This document shows positions 1 through 9,916 of a stretch of DNA of 64,000 nucleotides, in pieces (position 1 is the first letter of the stretch; the number at the start of each line of letters is the position of its first letter). The notes beneath the pieces are model-generated. The model was not told where the DNA came from. It saw only the letters and a list, made by a program, of their open reading frames with translations, and searched no databases. The stretch comes from Zhihengliuella salsuginis (GTDB lineage Bacteria; Actinomycetota; Actinomycetes; Actinomycetales; Micrococcaceae). The stretch is from positions 186,001 through 250,000 of the forward strand of contig NZ_BMXK01000002.1 in assembly GCF_014651715.1 (NCBI RefSeq), given 5' to 3'. The translations under genes were made by a program, and so were the position numbers.

Positions 1-329
1 CCGAGGCGCTGGCCGGAGCACTGGCCGCCGACGGATTCGTCGGCTACACCCGCGAAGTCGGCGCGACCCTGCCCGAGGCCATGCAGAGCGTCCAGCTCTG
101 CCAGGGGCACTGCCCGATCCAGGGCCTCGCCGCGGAGTTCCCCGACTTCTGCGACGAGGAAACCAAGACCTTCGCGCGGCTGCTCGGCGTCGATGTGCGC
201 CGGCTGTCCACGCTCGCCGGCGGAGGGCACGTGTGCACCACCCACGTTCCCGTTGGACGCCACAAGACTCCTCAGCGCGCTGAGAAGAGAACTCGAATCA
301 AGATCAACAAGCAGGAGAGGCCGCGATGA
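1..329 (+). CDS. sufR: SufR-type iron-sulfur regulator, C-terminal part
   Basis: This is the tail of an open frame that enters from the left edge; the start and the DNA-binding domain are outside the window. The visible part has cysteines spaced as in SufR (LCQGHC, then FC about 12 residues on, then HVC near the end), which in that family hold an Fe-S cluster sensing cluster status. It ends in TGA at 327-329, overlapping the ATG of sufB by 4 bases (ATGA), so the two are probably translationally coupled. Position directly before sufBDC and the cysteine pattern support the call. SufR usually represses this operon; its operator would lie upstream of the window. Confidence 0.85.
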   Translation, partial: EALAGALAADGFVGYTREVGATLPEAMQSVQLCQGHCPIQGLAAEFPDFCDEETKTFARLLGVDVRRLSTLAGGGHVCTTHVPVGRHKTPQRAEKRTRIKINKQERPR

Positions 330-1786
330 CGGATCAGATTGCACAGGAGACCGCCGATCCCGGCGTGAACAATGAGATCCTGGAGAAGAATCCGGAGCTC
401 CATGGGATCGGCAACTACGAGTACGGCTGGTCGGACAAGAACGACGCCGGAGCCAACGCCAAGCGTGGCATCGACGAAGACGTCGTCCGTGACATCTCGT
501 CCAAGAAGGGCGAGCCGGAGTGGATGCTCAACCTGCGGCTCAAGGGCCTGAAGTACTTCGAGCGCAAGCCGATGCCGACGTGGGGCGCAGACCTCTCGGG
601 CATCGACTTCGACAACATCAAGTACTTCGTGCGCTCGACCGAGCAGCAGGCCACGACGTGGGAAGACCTGCCCGACGACATCAAGAACACCTACGACAAG
701 CTGGGCATCCCCGAGGCAGAGAAGCAGCGCCTCGTCTCCGGTGTGGCCGCCCAGTACGAGTCCGAGGTCGTCTACCACCAGCTGCGCGAGGACCTCGAGT
801 CCCAGGGCGTCGTCTTCCTCGACACGGATACCGCGCTGAGGGACTACCCGGAGGTCTTCCAGGAGTACTTCGGCTCGGTCATCCCGGTCGGCGACAACAA
901 GTTCGGTTCGCTGAACACCGCCGTGTGGTCGGGCGGCTCGTTCGTGTACGTCCCCAAGGGCGTCCACGTCGACATCCCCCTGCAGGCCTACTTCCGTATC
1001 AACACGGAGAACATGGGCCAGTTCGAGCGGACGCTGATCATCGCCGACGAGGACTCCTACGTCCACTACATCGAGGGCTGCACGGCCCCGATCTACCAGT
1101 CGGACTCGCTGCACTCGGCCGTCGTCGAGATCATCGTGAAGAAGGGCGCCCGCGTCCGCTACACGACGATCCAGAACTGGTCGAACAACGTCTACAACCT
1201 GGTCACCAAGCGCGCCATCTGCGAAGAGGGCGCCACGATGGAGTGGGTCGACGGCAACATCGGCTCCAAGGTCACCATGAAGTACCCGGCCGTCTACCTG
1301 GTCGGCGAGCACGCCAAGGGCGAGACCCTGTCGATCGCCTTCGCCGGCGAGGGGCAGCACCAGGACACCGGTTCGAAGATGGTGCACATCGCGCCGAACA
1401 CCTCCTCCTCGATCGTCGCGAAGTCGGTGGCCCGCAACGGCGGCCGCTCGGCCTACCGCGGTCTGGTGCAGGTGCGCGAGGGCGCCAAGGGCGTCAAGAA
1501 CTCGGTGGTCTGCGACGCCCTGCTGGTCGACCAGATCTCCCGCTCCGATACATACCCGTACATCGACGTCCGCGAGGACGACGTCACGATGGGCCACGAG
1601 GCCACCGTGTCCCGTGTCTCCGAGGAGCAGCTGTTCTACCTGATGTCCCGCGGCATGGCGGAAGACGAGGCCATGGCGATGATCGTCCGCGGCTTCATCG
1701 AGCCCATCGCCCGCGAGCTGCCGATGGAATACGCGCTCGAGCTGAACCGCCTCATTGAACTTCAGATGGAAGGATCCGTCGGTTAA
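326..1786 (+). CDS. sufB: Fe-S cluster assembly scaffold protein SufB
   Basis: SufB is the main scaffold subunit of the SufBC2D complex that builds Fe-S clusters in the cytoplasm. The 486-residue product has the full length of the family and its typical ending, with LFYLMSRGM and [16 protein letters not shown] near the C-terminus. The central beta-helix stretch includes EGCTAP and [10 protein letters not shown]. The start ATG overlaps the sufR stop. The next gene, sufD, begins 2 bases after the TAA stop, so both are read from one mRNA. Confidence 0.97.
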   Translation: MTDQIAQETADPGVNNEILEKNPELHGIGNYEYGWSDKNDAGANAKRGIDEDVVRDISSKKGEPEWMLNLRLKGLKYFERKPMPTWGADLSGIDFDNIKYFVRSTEQQATTWEDLPDDIKNTYDKLGIPEAEKQRLVSGVAAQYESEVVYHQLREDLESQGVVFLDTDTALRDYPEVFQEYFGSVIPVGDNKFGSLNTAVWSGGSFVYVPKGVHVDIPLQAYFRINTENMGQFERTLIIADEDSYVHYIEGCTAPIYQSDSLHSAVVEIIVKKGARVRYTTIQNWSNNVYNLVTKRAICEEGATMEWVDGNIGSKVTMKYPAVYLVGEHAKGETLSIAFAGEGQHQDTGSKMVHIAPNTSSSIVAKSVARNGGRSAYRGLVQVREGAKGVKNSVVCDALLVDQISRSDTYPYIDVREDDVTMGHEATVSRVSEEQLFYLMSRGMAEDEAMAMIVRGFIEPIARELPMEYALELNRLIELQMEGSVG

Positions 1787-1788
1787 CC

Positions 1789-3066
1789 ATGACTGATACC
1801 GCAACTACTCTCTCCGGCGAGAAGGCACGCATCGGCTCGCCGTCGATCGCGGGATTCACCGAGGAGGGCGAGAACCTCTCCCCGTTGAACGAGGACGCAT
1901 CGCCGCTGGGCGGCGACGCCTCGAAGGCCCACAGCCATGGTGCCGCCGCAGGCATCCCGCAGGCATCCCGCGGCGAGCGCCCCACCAGCTACGACCTGGC
2001 GGACTTCCCGGCCCTGACCGGCCGTGAAGAGGACTGGCGCTTCACCCCGCTGAAGCGCCTGGGCGGCCTGCACAAGGCCGCGCCGTCGGCTGACGCCCCC
2101 GCCGTCGCCCTGGCCGGCAGCGAGGGCCTGGCCCTCGAGACGGTCGCCATGGACGACGCCCGCGTCGGTTCGGCCGGCGTCCCGGACGACCGCGTCTCCG
2201 CGAACGCCTGGAACGCCGCCAAGGAGGCCACCGTCCTGTCGATTCCGGCAGGTGCCGAGGGCGCCGAGGCGATCCTGACGATCAAGGGCGACTCCTCGGA
2301 GGCAGCCGCGCAGCACGTGGTGATCGTGGCCGAGCCGAACTCGAGCTCCGTCGTCGTCCTGGACCACGTGGGCACCGCGGTGCTCGCCCAGAACGTGGAG
2401 GTCGACGTGAAGGAGGGCGCCAAGCTGACGCTCGTCTCGCTGCAGGCCTGGCAGAACGACGCCATCCACACCTCGGCCCAGCAGGCGAAGGTCGGCAAGG
2501 ACGCGTACTACAAGCACGTGGCCGTGACCTTCGGCGGCGACCTCGTCCGCCTGACCCCGTCGGCGCGCTTCGACGGACCCGGCGCCGAGGCCGAGATGTA
2601 CGGCCTCTACTTCGCCGACGCCGGCCAGCACCTCGAGCACCGGCTGCTGGTGGACCACAACCAGCCGCGCTGCAAGTCCAACGTGCTCTACAAGGGCGCG
2701 CTCCAGGGCAAGGACGCGCACACGGTGTGGGTCGGCGACGTCCTGATCCGCAAGAACGCCGAGGGCACGGACTCCTACGAGGCCAACCGCAACCTCGTCC
2801 TGACGGACGGCGCGCGCGCGGACTCGGTGCCGAACCTCGAGATCGAAACCGGGCAGATCGAGGGCGCCGGCCACGCCAGCACCACCGGCCGGTTCGACGA
2901 CGAGCACCTGTTCTACCTGATGGCCCGCGGCATCGACGAGAAGACCGCGCGCCGGCTCGTCGTCCGCGGATTCCTCAACGAGATCATCCAGAAGATCGGC
3001 GTGGCCGATCTCGAGGACCGCCTCAACGAGACCGTCGAAGCAGAGCTCGCCGCCACCGAGAACTAG
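1789..3066 (+). CDS. sufD: Fe-S cluster assembly protein SufD
   Basis: SufD is the partner of SufB in the SufBC2D scaffold and shares its beta-helix fold. The 425-residue product carries the family C-terminal region (HASTTGRFDDEHLFYLMARGID) and the motif EEDWRFTPL near residue 80, typical of the actinobacterial SufD N-terminal region. The first 60 residues are low-complexity and rich in His, Gly and Ser. ATG lies 2 bases after the sufB stop. A 70-base gap follows before sufC, the largest gap in the operon. Confidence 0.96.
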   Translation: MTDTATTLSGEKARIGSPSIAGFTEEGENLSPLNEDASPLGGDASKAHSHGAAAGIPQASRGERPTSYDLADFPALTGREEDWRFTPLKRLGGLHKAAPSADAPAVALAGSEGLALETVAMDDARVGSAGVPDDRVSANAWNAAKEATVLSIPAGAEGAEAILTIKGDSSEAAAQHVVIVAEPNSSSVVVLDHVGTAVLAQNVEVDVKEGAKLTLVSLQAWQNDAIHTSAQQAKVGKDAYYKHVAVTFGGDLVRLTPSARFDGPGAEAEMYGLYFADAGQHLEHRLLVDHNQPRCKSNVLYKGALQGKDAHTVWVGDVLIRKNAEGTDSYEANRNLVLTDGARADSVPNLEIETGQIEGAGHASTTGRFDDEHLFYLMARGIDEKTARRLVVRGFLNEIIQKIGVADLEDRLNETVEAELAATEN

Positions 3067-3136
3067 GCCCCCGCAGGCCGCAAGAATTCACAGACCCACG
3101 CCGCTGCAAGCGGCTTACAGGAGAGATACGGACAAA

Positions 3137-3892
3137 ATGTCTACTCTGGAAATCAAGGACCTGCACGTCTCGATCGACACCGAGCAGGGCACCAAGGAAA
3201 TCCTCAAGGGCGTGACCCTGACGATCAACACCGGTGAAACGCACGCCATCATGGGCCCGAACGGCTCCGGCAAGTCGACGCTGGCCTCCACGATCGCCGG
3301 CCACCCGCGCTACAACGTCACCTCCGGCTCGATCCTGCTCGACGGCGAGGACGTGCTCGAGATGAGCGTCGACGAGCGCGCACGCGCCGGCCTGTTCCTG
3401 GCCATGCAGTACCCGGTCGAGGTTCCGGGCGTCACCATGACGAACTTCCTGCGCACCGCGAAGACCGCCATCGACGGCGAGGCGCCGAGCCTCCGCCACT
3501 GGACCAAGGACGTCAAGGCGGCCATGGCGAACCTGAAGATCGATGCCGACTTCGCGAACCGCAACGTCAACGAGGGCTTCTCCGGCGGTGAGAAGAAGCG
3601 CGTGGAGATCCTCCAGCTCGAGCTCTTCAAGCCGCGTTTCGCCGTCCTCGACGAGACCGACTCCGGCCTCGACGTCGACGCCCTGAAGGTCGTGTCCGAG
3701 GGCGTGAACCGCGCCTCGGAGAACCACGAGATGGGCACCATGCTCATCACCCACTACACCCGCATCCTGCGCTACATCACGCCGGACTTCGTGCACGTGT
3801 TCGTCGACGGCCGCGTCGCCGAGCAGGGCGGCCCGGAACTGGCCGAGCAGCTCGAGGAAGAGGGCTACGACCGCTTCACGGTGAAGGCCTGA
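3137..3892 (+). CDS. sufC: Fe-S cluster assembly ATPase SufC
   Basis: SufC is the ABC-type ATPase that drives conformational change of the SufB-SufD scaffold. In 251 residues it shows Walker A (GPNGSGKST, about residues 40-48), the signature FSGGEKKR (about 148) and a Walker B segment ending in DETDSGLD (about 170), the last being diagnostic of SufC among ABC ATPases. A GGAGA ribosome binding site precedes ATG at 3137. sufT starts 2 bases after its stop. Confidence 0.97.
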   Translation: MSTLEIKDLHVSIDTEQGTKEILKGVTLTINTGETHAIMGPNGSGKSTLASTIAGHPRYNVTSGSILLDGEDVLEMSVDERARAGLFLAMQYPVEVPGVTMTNFLRTAKTAIDGEAPSLRHWTKDVKAAMANLKIDADFANRNVNEGFSGGEKKRVEILQLELFKPRFAVLDETDSGLDVDALKVVSEGVNRASENHEMGTMLITHYTRILRYITPDFVHVFVDGRVAEQGGPELAEQLEEEGYDRFTVKA

Positions 3893-3894
3893 CC

Positions 3895-4230
3895 ATGAGC
3901 GAGACGACCCAGGGCAACACGCAGACGCCCCTCGAGGACGTCGAGGAGGCGCTGAAGGACGTGATTGATCCCGAGCTCGGGATCAACATCGTCGACCTCG
4001 GCCTGCTGTACGGGCTGAAGTACGACGACGAGGGCACGCTGATCATCGACATGACGTTGACGACGGCTGCCTGCCCGCTGACCGACATCATCGAGGAGCA
4101 GGTCGGCTCCTCGTTGGAGAGCGTCGTGGACGAGCACCGGCTGAACTGGGTCTGGATGCCGCCGTGGGGTCCGGAGCGGATCACCGACGACGGCCGCGAC
4201 CAGATGCGGGCCCTCGGCTTCAACATCTAG
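3895..4230 (+). CDS. sufT: SufT/MIP18-family Fe-S maturation protein (DUF59)
   Basis: The 111-residue product belongs to the DUF59/PaaD-like family, seen from DVIDPELGINIVDLGLLYGL near residue 22 and the motif TLTTAACPLT around residue 57, which contains the conserved Cys. Members help deliver Fe-S clusters to target proteins, and in actinobacteria this gene usually closes the suf operon. It starts 2 bases after sufC and is followed by a strong hairpin. The desulfurase SufS and the carrier SufU, which commonly sit between sufC and sufT in actinobacteria, are not present here. Confidence 0.92.
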   Translation: MSETTQGNTQTPLEDVEEALKDVIDPELGINIVDLGLLYGLKYDDEGTLIIDMTLTTAACPLTDIIEEQVGSSLESVVDEHRLNWVWMPPWGPERITDDGRDQMRALGFNI

Positions 4231-4252
4231 GACGCAGCGGTCCGTAGTGCGC

Positions 4253-4319
4253 AAGAGCCCGGGCCCTTGACCTCAACCGAGAGGCAATCTCTCGGCCGGG
4301 GTCAAGGGCCCGGGCTCTT
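4253..4319. terminator. Bidirectional terminator between sufT and bioN
   Basis: Two 20-base arms (4253-4272 and 4300-4319) are perfectly complementary, with a smaller nested stem (CCGAGAG/CTCTCGG) inside. It lies between the ends of two convergent genes, so it can stop transcription from both sides. Confidence 0.85.
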
Positions 4320-4335
4320 CGTGCGTGCGGGCGCC

Positions 4336-5001
4336 TCAGCCGGTGGGTTCGTCGTCGTGGTCGAGGAGCCCGCGCGCGGCGAGCGCGTCGCCGGTCCGGT
4401 GCGCGTAGTCGATCGCCGAGACCACGACGGGCCCGGCCAGCGCGACCGGATTGCGCCCGATCCCGCGGGCGCGCGCGGCGTCGCCGACCTCCACGGCCGA
4501 GGCCGCGATCGCCGGGATGCTGCGCAGCATCAGGCTCACCCCGAGGGAGAGGGCCTCCGGATCGATCCCGACGTGGCGCAGCGGGCGCAGGGCGCGGCCG
4601 AGCCCGTCCATGAGGACGGTCAGCTCAGTGACCAGCAGCAGCAGCCGGGCCGCCTGCAGGGCCGCCAGCATCCCTCCCACGATCGCGACGGCGCGCGCGG
4701 CCGACTCCATTCCCGTGGCGCCGGCGGAGAACGCCAGCCACCACTGGTGCGCGCCGAGGATTGCGAACATCCACCACAGGTAGCGCAGCGGGTCGGCCCA
4801 GCAGGCCAGCACCCGCCGGCCGGCGGCCGCGTAGAGCAGCACGGTCAGGCCGATCAGGGCCAGGGCCACCGGCGCCTCCCGCCAGGCGAGGGCGCACACG
4901 CCGAAGGCCAGGACCACCAGGTATTTCGCCCACAGGGGCGCCCGGTGGATCCCGCTGCGTCCGGGGATGGCCAGCCCGAGCGTCATCATCCGCCCCCGCA
5001 C
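4336..5001 (-). CDS. bioN: ECF transporter transmembrane subunit EcfT/BioN
   Basis: This 221-residue membrane protein is the T component of an energy-coupling factor transporter. It carries the two Ala-Arg-Gly coupling motifs of the family (AARARGI and ALAARGL in the last third), which contact the ATPase. Several hydrophobic segments precede them. The start is GTG at 5001, directly after the bioM stop; an ATG at 4989 is an alternative. With bioY and bioM in the same operon the substrate is almost certainly biotin. Confidence 0.92.
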   Translation of the reverse strand: MRGRMMTLGLAIPGRSGIHRAPLWAKYLVVLAFGVCALAWREAPVALALIGLTVLLYAAAGRRVLACWADPLRYLWWMFAILGAHQWWLAFSAGATGMESAARAVAIVGGMLAALQAARLLLLVTELTVLMDGLGRALRPLRHVGIDPEALSLGVSLMLRSIPAIAASAVEVGDAARARGIGRNPVALAGPVVVSAIDYAHRTGDALAARGLLDHDDEPTG

Positions 5002-5736
5002 TCAGGCCTCCCGCAGGGCGAGCTGCCGGTAGGCGGCGACCGCCTCGTCGGGTGCGCCGTCGAAGACCACGCGTGTCTGGTCGACGACCAGCACGCGGTC
5101 GGCCCGGGCGGCGAAGTCGAGATCGTGCGTGGCGTAGACGACCTGTTGCTCCAGTGTCGCGAAGGTCCGCTGCAGCAGCGCGTTGTTGCGCAGGTCCAAC
5201 AGGGTCGTCGGCTCGTCGGCGACGAGGATCCGCTGCCCGGCGGCGAGCACGGTCGCCAGGGCGACGAGCTGACGTTCTCCGCCCGAGAGGTCGTAGACGC
5301 TCCGGTGCGCCAGGTGGTCCAGGCCCAGGCGCTCGAGGATCTCGAGGGCACGACGGCGGCGCTCGCCGCGGTCGGGAACGCTCGCCTTGAGGGAGAGTTC
5401 GACGTCCTCGAGGACGACCGGCATGACCAGCTGGGCCAGGGGGTCCGTGAACAGGAATCCGACATCGCGGCGGACCCGCTTGGTCGCCTGCCGCGTGCAG
5501 TGCCCGTTGACGAGGACCCGGCCCCCGCTCGGGGCCACGAGCCCGTTGATCATCTTCAGCAGTGTGGACTTCCCGGACCCGTTCGCGCCGATCACGGCGA
5601 CCCGCGGTTCCGACAGGGTCAGGGTGACGGGGGAGAGGACCGTCCGTTGCGGGACGGCCTTCGCGCTGGCGTCTACCGCGGCCTCATCCTCCACCGCCAG
5701 GGCGGCGGACTCGAAGCTGACTGTCGATTCGTGCAT
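5002..5736 (-). CDS. bioM: ECF transporter ATP-binding subunit EcfA/BioM
   Basis: This 244-residue ABC ATPase powers biotin uptake with BioN and BioY. It has Walker A GANGSGKST (residues 50-58), signature LSGGERQ (about 152) and Walker B ILVADEPTTLLD. The N-terminal strand region contains an extra acidic/Ala-rich stretch of about 15 residues compared with a compact ECF ATPase. It begins 24 bases after the bioY stop and its stop abuts the bioN start. There is a single ATPase gene, as is usual in bioMNY operons. Confidence 0.93.
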   Translation of the reverse strand: MHESTVSFESAALAVEDEAAVDASAKAVPQRTVLSPVTLTLSEPRVAVIGANGSGKSTLLKMINGLVAPSGGRVLVNGHCTRQATKRVRRDVGFLFTDPLAQLVMPVVLEDVELSLKASVPDRGERRRRALEILERLGLDHLAHRSVYDLSGGERQLVALATVLAAGQRILVADEPTTLLDLRNNALLQRTFATLEQQVVYATHDLDFAARADRVLVVDQTRVVFDGAPDEAVAAYRQLALREA

Positions 5737-5760
5737 GTCTCCAGTAACCCACAGACCCGA

Positions 5761-6381
5761 TCAGGCCCGGAAATCGCGGCGGGCGAATCGCGGGAACGCC
5801 TTGAAGACGGTCACGGTGATGCCCGCAGCCACCAGGGACTTGAGGATGTCGCCCGGCCAGTAGGGGAGGTCGTACAGGAAGGCCTGCGCCAGCGGCAGGT
5901 CGCCGTTGATGCTCATGCCGAGAACTCCCAGCGGGTGGTTCACGAGGATCGAGGCGCCGAAGGAGGCGGCGAAGAGCCACAGGAAGCGCAGGCGGGTGGT
6001 GCGGCGCAGCAGCCACGTTGCAAGGGCGCCGGTCAGCAGAGCCGTCAACGGGAAGGAGAGGAGGTATCCCGCCGTCGGGCCCGCCAGGACGCCGAGACCC
6101 CCGGAGAACTTCGCGAAGATCGGCACGCCGGCCAGGCCGACGACGAGGTAGAGCAGCGCGGCTGATCCGCCGCGCCAACCGCCGAGGATCAGGCCGCACA
6201 GCGAGATGCCCAGGGTCTGGAGCGTGATGGGCACGCCCAGCGGGCCGACCGGAACGGCCGGGACGAGCGCCAGCACGGCGATGAGCGCCGCGAAGACGGC
6301 GACGAGCGAGAGGTCCCGGGCCGTCGGTCGGGCCAGGACCCGGGGCGCGCCCGGCGAGGGTGCGGTAGTGTGATTTGTCAC
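5761..6381 (-). CDS. bioY: Biotin transporter substrate-binding subunit BioY
   Basis: BioY is the membrane S component that binds biotin. The product shows the family pattern of six hydrophobic segments, with GPLGVPITLQTLGISL near residue 45 and a BioY-type GLAGVPIF segment. An upstream ATG exists at 6402, but it abuts an operator palindrome and has no ribosome binding site. I choose GTG at 6381, which has GAAGGAAC 5-7 bases ahead, giving 206 residues. bioM follows after a short gap, so bioY-bioM-bioN form one operon. Confidence 0.92.
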   Translation of the reverse strand: MTNHTTAPSPGAPRVLARPTARDLSLVAVFAALIAVLALVPAVPVGPLGVPITLQTLGISLCGLILGGWRGGSAALLYLVVGLAGVPIFAKFSGGLGVLAGPTAGYLLSFPLTALLTGALATWLLRRTTRLRFLWLFAASFGASILVNHPLGVLGMSINGDLPLAQAFLYDLPYWPGDILKSLVAAGITVTVFKAFPRFARRDFRA

Positions 6382-6402
6382 GATCGTTCCTTCGAAAGCC
6401 AT

Positions 6403-6419
6403 ATTGAACGGTGTTCAAT
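6403..6419. promoter_or_regulatory. BioQ-like operator palindrome upstream of bioY
   Basis: The sequence ATTGAAC-GGT-GTTCAAT is a perfect 7-base inverted repeat with a 3-base spacer. Its core TGAAC-N3-GTTCA closely resembles the site known for BioQ, the TetR-type biotin regulator of actinobacteria. A possible minus-strand -10 (TACCAT, 6426-6421) would put the bioY transcript start inside the palindrome, which fits repression. It also lies near the expected -35 region of the divergent ABC-F gene. No bioQ gene is in the window. Confidence 0.75.
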
Positions 6420-6442
6420 GATGGTACACGAGCCGACACCGC

Positions 6443-6448
6443 TAGACT
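6443..6448 (+). promoter_or_regulatory. -10 element of the ABC-F gene
   Basis: TAGACT lies 43 bases before the chosen GTG start. No good -35 is visible. The BioQ-like palindrome ends about 24 bases upstream, so this promoter may also be affected by biotin status. Confidence 0.4.
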
Positions 6449-6491
6449 GGAACGTCCGTCATTTTGCGTCCCCATCGAAAGGAATGTGCCG

Positions 6492-8093
<1,602 letters not shown>

Positions 8094-8146
8094 CCGCGCG
8101 CCCCTTCCCGGGGGCCCAGCACGGCGAGGCGTCGTCCCGAGATGCG

Positions 8147-8174
8147 AGAAGGGGCCCGGAAACGGGCCCCTTCT
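8147..8174. terminator. Terminator between ABC-F gene and SURF1 gene
   Basis: A perfect 12-base stem (8147-8158 with 8163-8174) closes on a GAAA tetraloop. It lies between convergent genes. Confidence 0.85.
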
Positions 8175-8189
8175 TGCGTACCGGGCCGG

Positions 8190-9077
8190 CTACCGCTCCT
8201 GTTCGAGCGCGTCCAGGTAGGCGTCCTCGAGCTCCTCGTCGGTCGGCTGGCCGTCGCGGCGGATCGACTGCTTCCGGCGGGGCGCGCGGTAGGCGGAATG
8301 CTTGATCTCGAGGCCGGCTGCGGCCGCCTCGGCCTCCTCCTCGCGGTCCTCCCGGTTGATGCGCGCCTGCTGCCGCGCGGCCCAGACCAGCCCGACGAAG
8401 CCCAGGACGCCGAATGCGAACCACTGGAGCGAGTACGAGAGGTGGTTGCCCTCCTCGAGGACCGGCCGCTCGAGCGCCTGCGGGAGCTCGGCGGGGGAGG
8501 GCGACTCGGACGCCATGCGGGCGTACGCGCCCTCGGCGACGGGGATCCCGAGCACCTCGGAGACGTGCGGGAGGTCGATGGAGGCGACCTGGCCCTCGGG
8601 CGCGTCGCGGTCCAGCGTCGGTTCCGGCGGGCGCAGGCGGGCGACCACCTCGACCCGGCCCGCGGGCGGAGCGGGGATGACGTCGGGCCGGCCCGCGTGC
8701 TCGTTGCCGATGGGCAGCCAGCCGCGGTCGATCACGACGACGTCGCCTGAGTCCGTGCGGAAGGGCACCAGCACCTCGTACCCGGGTCGTCCGCCGAGCG
8801 GCCGGTTGCGGACGATGAGCGTGTCGTCCGCCAGGTACTGGCCGTCGAGGCGCACGGGCGTCCACGCCCGCTCCGCGGGGAGGCCGTCGAACAGGGCCTC
8901 GGCCTCCGCATAGGCGACGGGCTCGGCGTCGTAGTTGTTCTCGACGATCTCATTGGCGGCGCGCGCCTCGTCGAGTCGGCTCATCTGCCAGTTCCCCAGC
9001 CACGTGCAGGCTCCGGCGAAGACGCAGACGAGCAGCAGCCACCCGAACCACCGTGTGCTGACAAGAAAGCGGTACAC
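8190..9077 (-). CDS. SURF1 family protein
   Basis: SURF1 proteins assist assembly of the heme-copper cytochrome c oxidase in the membrane. The 295-residue product has the expected layout: a first membrane segment at about residues 10-27, the extracytoplasmic region with WTPVRLDGQY, RNRPLGGRPGYEVLVPF and VIDRGWLPIG, and a second membrane segment at about 215-235 (SLQWFAFGVLGFVGLVWA). A charged C-terminal tail of about 55 residues follows. The gene is the last of a minus-strand group with a small Cys/Trp-rich protein and a DUF3099 protein. Confidence 0.93.
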   Translation of the reverse strand: MYRFLVSTRWFGWLLLVCVFAGACTWLGNWQMSRLDEARAANEIVENNYDAEPVAYAEAEALFDGLPAERAWTPVRLDGQYLADDTLIVRNRPLGGRPGYEVLVPFRTDSGDVVVIDRGWLPIGNEHAGRPDVIPAPPAGRVEVVARLRPPEPTLDRDAPEGQVASIDLPHVSEVLGIPVAEGAYARMASESPSPAELPQALERPVLEEGNHLSYSLQWFAFGVLGFVGLVWAARQQARINREDREEEAEAAAAGLEIKHSAYRAPRRKQSIRRDGQPTDEELEDAYLDALEQER

Positions 9078-9081
9078 GCCT

Positions 9082-9318
9082 CTACTGCTCCTTCGAATCG
9101 AACGGGAGGGTCTCTTTCCACAGGCCCCGCTGGGTCAGGTAGTCCTGGAGCCAGTCGCGGTGCTCCCCGCAGGCGAGCCACTGCTTCCGGCGGTCCGGTG
9201 TGTGGATGCGGGGGTTGTTCCACAGGAGCGACCAGGCGGCGGGGGCGCGGCAGCCCTTCCGCGAGCACGTCGGGGCGTCCGGCCCGTGCTCGCCGGCGAG
9301 TTGGCTGAAGAGGCTCAC
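9082..9318 (-). CDS. Small Cys/Trp-rich protein of unknown function
   Basis: I do not recognise a named family. The 78-residue product has CSRKGC at residues 18-23 and CGEH at 50-53, which together could bind a metal such as zinc, plus several Trp residues. The GTG start at 9318 overlaps the upstream gene stop by 4 bases (GTGA) and has a strong AAGGAGGAAGG site just before it, so translation is well supported. It ends 4 bases before the SURF1 start. Its position suggests it belongs with the SURF1/DUF3099 pair, but a function cannot be assigned. Confidence 0.75.
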   Translation of the reverse strand: MSLFSQLAGEHGPDAPTCSRKGCRAPAAWSLLWNNPRIHTPDRRKQWLACGEHRDWLQDYLTQRGLWKETLPFDSKEQ

Positions 9319-9773
9319 GGGCCTTCCTCCTTCGTCTTCGGATGTGGTGTCGGCTCGGGGTGTTCGTCGGTGTACAGCTCGCCCTCGAGGGTGACGGGTT
9401 CGTCGTCCGGCTCGTCGACCGGGTGCTCCGCGCCGAGTTCCTCGTACGGGGCGTGGTCGATCAGGCTGGTCGGCGCCGGATCGCGGGAGTGGTCTTTGGT
9501 GGCCCCGTTGGCGATGACGACGGCGACCCAGGGCAGGAAGGCCGCGCCGGCGAGGAAGACCCACACGAGCCAGGAGTCGAGGAAGAAGAACGCGGCGATG
9601 AAGCAGGCCAGACGGATGCCCATGGTCAGCGTGTATTTGAACATGCGGGAATGCACGTCCGCGGTGTGTGACTCGTCGGCTTCTGTGATGTTGTACACGT
9701 GCTCAGAGCCGTTTTGTGCCGCGCCCGGGCGGGGGTCGGCATCGTCGAATCCTGAATCAGTTGAATCGCGCAT
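9315..9773 (-). CDS. DUF3099 domain membrane protein
   Basis: The 152-residue product has a hydrophilic N-terminus with VYNITEADESHTADVHSRM, then two adjacent membrane segments at about residues 50-70 and 72-90, then an acidic, Pro-rich C-terminal tail. This matches the DUF3099 family of actinobacteria, whose function is unknown. The stop overlaps the start of the small Cys/Trp protein, so the two are probably translated together, with SURF1 downstream. Confidence 0.85.
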   Translation of the reverse strand: MRDSTDSGFDDADPRPGAAQNGSEHVYNITEADESHTADVHSRMFKYTLTMGIRLACFIAAFFFLDSWLVWVFLAGAAFLPWVAVVIANGATKDHSRDPAPTSLIDHAPYEELGAEHPVDEPDDEPVTLEGELYTDEHPEPTPHPKTKEEGP

Positions 9774-9846
9774 CTATCTTTCCCACGGCAGTTGCTTCCA
9801 TTGTCTCACCGTCCGGTCCGGGCGCAGAATTCGGGCCGCCGCCCGA

Positions 9847-9852
9847 TAGGAT
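9847..9852 (+). promoter_or_regulatory. -10 element of fabG
   Basis: TAGGAT lies 65 bases before the fabG ATG, which has its own GGAGG site. The hexamer recurs before many genes in this window. A -35 is not clear. Confidence 0.45.
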
Positions 9853-9916
9853 GGCTTGCGAATCAACGAACGTGGGCCGCCGGGCAGTCCCGGCGGCAAT
9901 CCGATGGAGGTAAAAC

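Noticed and set aside
1950-1971. Tandem 11-base repeat (AGGCATCCCGC twice) inside sufD
   Set aside because: It could suggest slippage and phase variation, but only two copies exist and the reading frame on both sides looks like normal SufD.
6403-6419. Palindrome read as a LexA box
   Set aside because: GAAC and GTTC are separated by 3 bases instead of the 4 of the actinobacterial LexA site, and the adjacent gene is bioY. BioQ is a better fit.
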